Positions 8,532-12,009 of a stretch of DNA of 12,009 nt are shown one piece after another. Under the pieces are notes generated by a model, which saw only the letters and a program-made list of their open reading frames with translations, did not search any database and had not been told where the DNA came from. This stretch comes from an uncultured Gemmatimonadota bacterium (GTDB lineage: Bacteria; Gemmatimonadota; Gemmatimonadetes; Gemmatimonadales; GWC2-71-9), in contig CAMLHP010000056.1 of assembly GCA_946479805.1 (NCBI GenBank), forward strand, positions 1 to 12,009. The letters are read 5' to 3'. Numbering within the stretch: the first letter of the stretch is position 1; each line of letters starts with the position of its first letter. The position numbers and the translations under genes were made by a program.

Positions 8532-8549
8532 TGCACACGGAAATGTGCA
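8532..8549. promoter_or_regulatory. Perfect dyad TGCACA-N6-TGTGCA, NtrC-like operator candidate
   Basis: The two 6-bp half-sites are exact inverted copies separated by CGGAAA. They resemble the NtrC site TGCAC-N7-GTGCA but have eight central bases, not seven. The dyad is centred about 47 bases upstream of the start predicted for the sigma-54 site. Another dimeric regulator of either divergent gene is equally possible. Confidence 0.35.
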
Positions 8550-8577
8550 ATAACTGCAGAAATCATTGTGCGCCAGT

Positions 8578-8610
8578 ATCGCGACACTCTGCCAGCACTA
8601 CTGTCGCTAT
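8578..8610. repeat. Imperfect inverted repeat in the divergent control region
   Basis: ATCGCGACA (8578-8586) and TGTCGCTAT (8602-8610) pair at eight of nine positions across a 15-base loop. This could be an operator or a hairpin in the endonuclease IV leader. The rest of the gap 8436-8687 holds the two heptamer arrays and no gene I can support. Confidence 0.4.
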
Positions 8611-8642
8611 CTGCATACCGAGTCTGAAGGGCCTATTTTCCC

Positions 8643-8670
8643 CCTGATCCCCGACCCCTGATCCCTGATC
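8643..8670 (+). repeat. 7-bp tandem repeat in the endonuclease IV leader
   Basis: Four heptamers read CCTGATC, CCCGACC, CCTGATC, CCTGATC and end 17 bases before the ATG. The orientation is opposite to the array at 8461-8488, so both divergent genes have CCTGATC units in the same sense just upstream of their start codons. Confidence 0.88.
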
Positions 8671-8687
8671 CCCGGCTCCTTTCCCAT

Positions 8688-9581
8688 ATGTCTCACCTCC
8701 TCGGCGCCCACACCCCCGACTCCGGTGGCATCGATATGGCCGCGCGACGCGCCGGGAATGCGGGGATGAAAGCGCTCCAGATCTTCACCACCATCCCCAA
8801 GTTCTACGGCGACAAGGCCAGCATCCGGCCCGAACGGGTCACCCGCTTCAAGGCAGCGCTGGCCGATGTGGGAATCGAGCCACAACAGGTGGTGGTCCAT
8901 GCGGCATATGTGCTCAACACCGCGACCCACGAACCGGAGAAGTGGGCCCGCGCTGCGGCCGGCCTGGCCAAGGAGCTCGAGCGATCCAGCGCTCTCGGTG
9001 TCGGGGGGTTCTGCTTCCATCCTGGTGCCGCGCGCGACGGCAATCGGGAGGCCGCGCTGGAACGGGTGGCGAAAGCCATCACCCAGGCGCTGGAGTCAGT
9101 GGAGAGCGATACCCGCATACTGGTCGAGAACACCGCCGGGGCCGGGCTCACCGTGGGAAAGACCCCCGAGGAGGTGGGCGGCATACTCAGCCTGGTGCCC
9201 GCCGGCCTGAGAAAGCGCGCCGGCTACGGCCTGGACACCTGCCACCTGCACTCGGCGGGGCACGACCTCACCAGTTCCGCCAAGTCGCTCAAGGCGGTAC
9301 TGGATGCGTTTGAATCCGCCACCGGCGAACCACCGTCATTCTTTCATCTGAACGACAGCGAACACCCCCAGGGATCCAACAGGGACCGGCACGCGCTCAT
9401 CGGCGAGGGCACTATCGGCGTCGAATCCTTCCGGTGGCTGCTGCACGACAAGCGCTCGCGCGGCATCCCGTTGATCCTGGAAACCCCGCAGGCAGACGGA
9501 GAGCCGGCGGTGAATGACGATACCCCCGACGAACTCGACGTTCGAATGATCAAGCTGCTCACTACGCTAGCTGGAGACTGA
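8688..9581 (+). CDS. nfo: Endonuclease IV (AP endonuclease family 2)
   Basis: 297 residues, the normal length. Endonuclease IV cuts the DNA backbone 5' of abasic sites in base-excision repair and needs a trinuclear zinc centre. All nine metal ligands known from E. coli Nfo have counterparts: H71 (VVHAAY), H111 (FHPG), E147 (VENTAG), D183 and H186 (GLDTCH), H220 (FHLNDS), D233 and H235 (RDRH) and E265 (LETP). The GSNRDRHALIGEGTIG segment (229-244) is typical. The ATG at 8688 fits the family N-terminus, with G6-A-H as in other members. There is no Shine-Dalgarno; the leader is C-rich with a heptamer array. The M1 peptidase gene begins 9 bases after the stop, so the two are probably cotranscribed. 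Confidence 0.97.
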   Translation: MSHLLGAHTPDSGGIDMAARRAGNAGMKALQIFTTIPKFYGDKASIRPERVTRFKAALADVGIEPQQVVVHAAYVLNTATHEPEKWARAAAGLAKELERSSALGVGGFCFHPGAARDGNREAALERVAKAITQALESVESDTRILVENTAGAGLTVGKTPEEVGGILSLVPAGLRKRAGYGLDTCHLHSAGHDLTSSAKSLKAVLDAFESATGEPPSFFHLNDSEHPQGSNRDRHALIGEGTIGVESFRWLLHDKRSRGIPLILETPQADGEPAVNDDTPDELDVRMIKLLTTLAGD

Positions 9582-9590
9582 GGTCACGCC

Positions 9591-11552
9591 ATGAAGAAGT
9601 CACTGCTGATGCTCCTCGCCGCTGCCGCCTGTGCGCCTGCTCCCGCCAGCGCACCCACACCCCAGCCAGTTCCCGCTGCGATGGCCTCCGGCCCCGGGGG
9701 CCGGACTCTTCCCTACCCCGTAATGGAGTCGGCCGGGTTCACGCAGGCGGTGGAGGCGGGCACCCGCACCCGCAACGGGAAGCCGGGCACCAACTACTGG
9801 CAGCAGTGGTCCGAGTACGACATCGATGCCAGTTACGACCCCGAGAGCGGCACCCTCACCGGCCGGGAGACCATCACCTACAGTAATCGCTCTCCTGACT
9901 CGCTGCGGGCCGTCTTCCTGCACTTGCATGACAACCTGTTCGACCCGGCCTCGGTGAAAAACCGGCCGGTCCCGACCACCGGCGGAGTCACCATCAGCAG
10001 CGTCAAGGTCAATGGTGCCGAGCTGGCGGCCATGAGCGGCCGGTCGCCCCGCGGCTACCGCATCGCGGGCACCATCATGCAGCTGCCGCTGGCGGAGCGG
10101 CTGGTGCCCGGCGGCACTCTCACGCTCGACATCGCGTGGTCACTGCCGGTGCCACCCGATGGCGCCCCGCGGGGCGGACGTAACGATCACGCGGCGTTCA
10201 TCTCCTACTGGTATCCCCAGATGGCGGTGTACGACGACGTCAACGGCTGGCAGCTGGACAATTACCTGGCCAACGCCGAGTTCTACTTCGGCTACGGCAA
10301 CTATGACGTGTCCATCACCGTGCCCGATGGCTACCTGGTTGGCGCCACCGGGACACTCCAGAACAGTGCGGAGATACTGTCACCCGCCGTGCAGCAGCGC
10401 CTGGCGCAGGCCATGGCCGGCGACCAGGAAGTTGAAGTGGTTGCGGCAGGAGCTGGTGCTGATGCCACGGTGGCCGGCGCCGACGGCAATGTCACGTGGA
10501 AGTTCCGCGCCGAGCGGGTGAGGGACTTCGCATGGGGCACCTCGAAGGAGTATCGCTGGGACGCCACGCGTGCCAACGTCGGCGACATCGACAGCGACGG
10601 CGCCGATGACTGGAGCGCAATCCATTCCTTCTGGTACTCCGGAGGGACCAGCGGCTGGAGCGCCGGCGCACGCTACCTCAAGTTCTCGATCGAGTTCCTC
10701 TCTGACTTCCTCTGGCCCTATCCCTGGCCGTCGATGACGGCGATGGAAGGTCCTGCTTCCTGCGGCGGCATGGAGTACCCGATGATGACCTGCATCGGGC
10801 CGCGCAGAGATACGACCAGCATGTTCGGCGTCACGCTGCACGAGACGGGACACATGTGGTTCCCGATGCAGGTCGGGTCGGACGAGAAGCGCTACTCCTG
10901 GCAGGACGAGGGCTTCACCCAGTTCAACGAGGCCAACGGCGCCGACGTCTTCTGGCGGGGCGAAGCGACCGACCTCGACGACGCGCGCCGCAACTACCTC
11001 GCAATCGCCGCCTCAGGGCAGGAGGTCGAGCTCATGCGTCATGGCGACCTGTACCCCAACTACACCACCTTCGGCGTTGCGAGCTACATGAAGACCGCGA
11101 TGGTGCTCGACATGCTGCGGTCCCTCCTGGGCGAGGACGTCTTCATGCGCGGCTTCCGCCAGTACGGCCGCGACTGGCAGTACAAGCATCCCACGCCGTT
11201 CGACTTCTTCAACAGCATGGAAGCGGCGGCCGGGCGCGACCTCGACTGGTTCTGGCAGCCATGGTTCTTCGAGACCTGGAAGCTGGATCAGGCGGTCGCC
11301 AGCGTGACTCCCGGCGGCAATGGCACCAGGATCGGCATCGAGGACCGTGGGCTGATTCCAATGCCCGCGCAGGTGGTGGTCACCTACGAGGGCGGCCGCG
11401 CCGACACTCTCGCCGTGCCGGTCGAGACCTGGCTCGGCGGCGCCACCCGCGCGACCATCACCGCCGGCCCGAGCGTGAGCAAGGTGGAGATCGATCCCGG
11501 TGAGATGTACGCCGACGTCGACCGGAGCAACAACACCTGGCCGGCGCCTTAG
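9591..11552 (+). CDS. Exported M1 family zinc metallopeptidase (aminopeptidase N-like), probable lipoprotein
   Basis: 653 residues. A hydrophobic leader ends in A-A-A-C14, a weak lipobox, so the protein is either lipid-anchored or simply secreted. An N-terminal beta domain (about 65-310) precedes the catalytic domain. The zinc site is H417-E-T-G-H421 with E440 exactly 18 residues after the second His (HEXXH-x18-E). G392-G-M-E-Y396 replaces the usual GAMEN exopeptidase motif, and Y499 in A-S-Y-M-K is the likely transition-state Tyr. M1 enzymes remove N-terminal amino acids from peptides; the substrate here is unknown. Residues 332-340 (D-I-D-S-D-G-A-D-D) form a DxDxDG calcium-loop-like segment. 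GAGG at 9580-9583 overlaps the nfo stop and serves as Shine-Dalgarno, seven bases before the ATG. The role is unrelated to DNA repair, so the shared operon need not mean shared function. Confidence 0.93.
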   Translation: MKKSLLMLLAAAACAPAPASAPTPQPVPAAMASGPGGRTLPYPVMESAGFTQAVEAGTRTRNGKPGTNYWQQWSEYDIDASYDPESGTLTGRETITYSNRSPDSLRAVFLHLHDNLFDPASVKNRPVPTTGGVTISSVKVNGAELAAMSGRSPRGYRIAGTIMQLPLAERLVPGGTLTLDIAWSLPVPPDGAPRGGRNDHAAFISYWYPQMAVYDDVNGWQLDNYLANAEFYFGYGNYDVSITVPDGYLVGATGTLQNSAEILSPAVQQRLAQAMAGDQEVEVVAAGAGADATVAGADGNVTWKFRAERVRDFAWGTSKEYRWDATRANVGDIDSDGADDWSAIHSFWYSGGTSGWSAGARYLKFSIEFLSDFLWPYPWPSMTAMEGPASCGGMEYPMMTCIGPRRDTTSMFGVTLHETGHMWFPMQVGSDEKRYSWQDEGFTQFNEANGADVFWRGEATDLDDARRNYLAIAASGQEVELMRHGDLYPNYTTFGVASYMKTAMVLDMLRSLLGEDVFMRGFRQYGRDWQYKHPTPFDFFNSMEAAAGRDLDWFWQPWFFETWKLDQAVASVTPGGNGTRIGIEDRGLIPMPAQVVVTYEGGRADTLAVPVETWLGGATRATITAGPSVSKVEIDPGEMYADVDRSNNTWPAP

Positions 11553-11575
11553 GCGGTAGGGCGGTAGGGCGGTAA
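11550..11575 (+). repeat. TAGGGCGG tandem repeat over the M1 stop codon
   Basis: TAGGCGG is followed by two exact TAGGGCGG units and a partial unit beginning TAA. The first TAG is the M1 stop codon. This is a short minisatellite with the same 8-bp period as the repeat inside the M61 gene but a different sequence. Confidence 0.8.
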
Positions 11576-11624
11576 GGGGCGCTCCCCGAAGGCAGGTCAC
11601 GTGTCTGCCGGAGGGGAGCGCCCT
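11576..11624. terminator. Strong hairpin between convergent M1 and antitoxin genes
   Basis: GGGCGCTCCCC (11577-11587) pairs perfectly with GGGGAGCGCCC (11613-11623). Inside it, GGCAG (11591-11595) pairs with CTGCC (11605-11609), and two G-T pairs extend the inner stem. It lies 24 bases after the M1 stop and about 90 bases from the antitoxin stop. A U-tract is absent on both sides, so intrinsic termination is plausible but not certain. I see nothing else supportable in 11625-11715. Confidence 0.6.
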
Positions 11625-11715
11625 GAGTGCCGATGCCTCGCGTCAGCATGCGTTCGCGCCTTGCGTGACACTGTTGGCCTGATCCGTTCCCGCTCACGCT
11701 TTTGAAAGGCCGCGT

Positions 11716-11937
11716 TCAGGCTGGGCGCCGACCCTCACGCACCAGGTCCACGATCTCGTCCCGGCTGAGCTTCAGATCCACAGCCGGTACATCCAGCGCA
11801 GAGCCGGTGGCTGTCTCCGGTCTCAGGACGAACACACTCCCGTCCCTGCGCCGGATACGCACTGCCCCCTCTCGGCGAGCGCGCTCAAGGACATAGGCGA
11901 ATCGTTGCCTCGCCTCGGAATACGTGTATTCCTTCAT
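11716..11937 (-). CDS. Phd/YefM family type II antitoxin
   Basis: 73 residues. The N-terminal half, beginning MKEYTYSEARQRFAYVLERA and continuing through I-R-R-R-D-G-S-V-F-V-L to about residue 38, has the Phd/YefM DNA-binding fold pattern. The C-terminal part, ending D-E-I-V-D-L-V-R-E-G-R-R, should be the toxin-binding tail. Such antitoxins neutralise a partner toxin and usually repress their own operon. GGAGG (11949 to 11945 on the minus strand) lies seven bases before the ATG, which supports this start. The ATG overlaps by ATGA with the stop of the upstream PIN-like frame, so the toxin appears to come first. Nothing toxin-like lies downstream before the hairpin. Confidence 0.85.
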   Translation of the reverse strand: MKEYTYSEARQRFAYVLERARREGAVRIRRRDGSVFVLRPETATGSALDVPAVDLKLSRDEIVDLVREGRRPA

Positions 11938-12009
11938 TCCGGTACCTCCATCAGTCCAACTCCAGCCCTCAGTGCCGCAATCCTCAGCGTCCGGTCAAGC
12001 GTCAGCAGT
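11934..12009 (-). CDS. C-terminal end of a probable PIN-domain (VapC-like) toxin, cut by the window edge
   Basis: The last 24 codons before a TGA at 11936-11934 read LLTLDRTLRIAALRAG then VGLMEVPE. The pattern L-x-T-x-D-R-x-L-x-x-A-A-x-x-A-G-V is typical of PIN-domain C-termini, where the Asp belongs to the acidic metal site of these RNases. The frame overlaps the antitoxin ATG by four bases. The call rests on a short stretch plus the antitoxin context; the other catalytic acids lie outside the window. Confidence 0.6.
   Translation of the reverse strand, partial: LLTLDRTLRIAALRAGVGLMEVPE

Noticed and set aside
8453..8647. Small plus-strand frame containing a [15 protein letters not shown] segment
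   Set aside because: The segment is only the translated 7-bp repeat. The frame starts in the glutamine synthetase leader and shows no protein-like pattern.
8454..8670. Possible CRISPR array
   Set aside because: Units are only 7 bp, contiguous and without spacers. The two arrays are in opposite orientation around a single non-repeated core.
11662..11704. GCGTGA...TCACGC followed by TTTT as a second terminator downstream of M1
   Set aside because: The stem is only 6 bp with a loop of nearly 30 bases, so it is too weak to call.

Overview
The window is high-GC bacterial chromosome. It carries six complete protein genes, two genes cut by the window edges, and a small antitoxin gene. The gene mix suggests an environmental bacterium of the Gemmatimonadota or a neighbouring deep-branching phylum: a DUF5916 outer-membrane-type protein, a type III glutamine synthetase, M61 and M1 exported peptidases, several lipoproteins, and short minisatellite-like repeats in every larger gap. 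The assignment is inference from gene content; no 16S or other marker gene is present.

Layout. Positions 1-2307 (minus) hold most of a DUF5916 protein, running off the left edge. Divergent from it, on the plus strand, are a lipoprotein with two tandem cupredoxin domains (2445-3299) and, overlapping its stop codon by one base, a class-A-beta-lactamase-fold lipoprotein (3299-4237). An exported M61 peptidase with a PDZ domain follows (4299-6107). It converges with a GlnN-type glutamine synthetase (6294-8435, minus), and the gap between their stop codons is filled by a long inverted repeat. Divergent from the synthetase is endonuclease IV (8688-9581, plus). The shared 252-bp control region is unusual: two arrays of a 7-bp repeat in opposite orientation flank a core of about 150 bp that looks less GC-rich than its surroundings. 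Endonuclease IV is followed after 9 bp by an exported M1-family metallopeptidase (9591-11552). A strong hairpin lies downstream. The right end holds, on the minus strand, the last 24 codons of a probable PIN-domain toxin overlapping a Phd/YefM antitoxin gene.

How the genes fit together. Four of the complete genes encode exported proteins: two clear lipoproteins, one probable lipoprotein and one secreted peptidase. Together with the outer-membrane-type DUF5916 protein they make this mainly a cell-envelope locus, with nitrogen assimilation and base-excision repair genes between them. The cupredoxin and serine-hydrolase genes are the only pair with firm evidence of translational coupling. I found no CRISPR array, rRNA, tRNA, transposase or phage gene. 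The best candidates for new biology are the cupredoxin/serine-hydrolase pair, the symmetric repeat leaders with a possible sigma-54 site upstream of glutamine synthetase, the frame-breaking 8-bp repeat at the start of the M61 gene, and the toxin-first TA pair.
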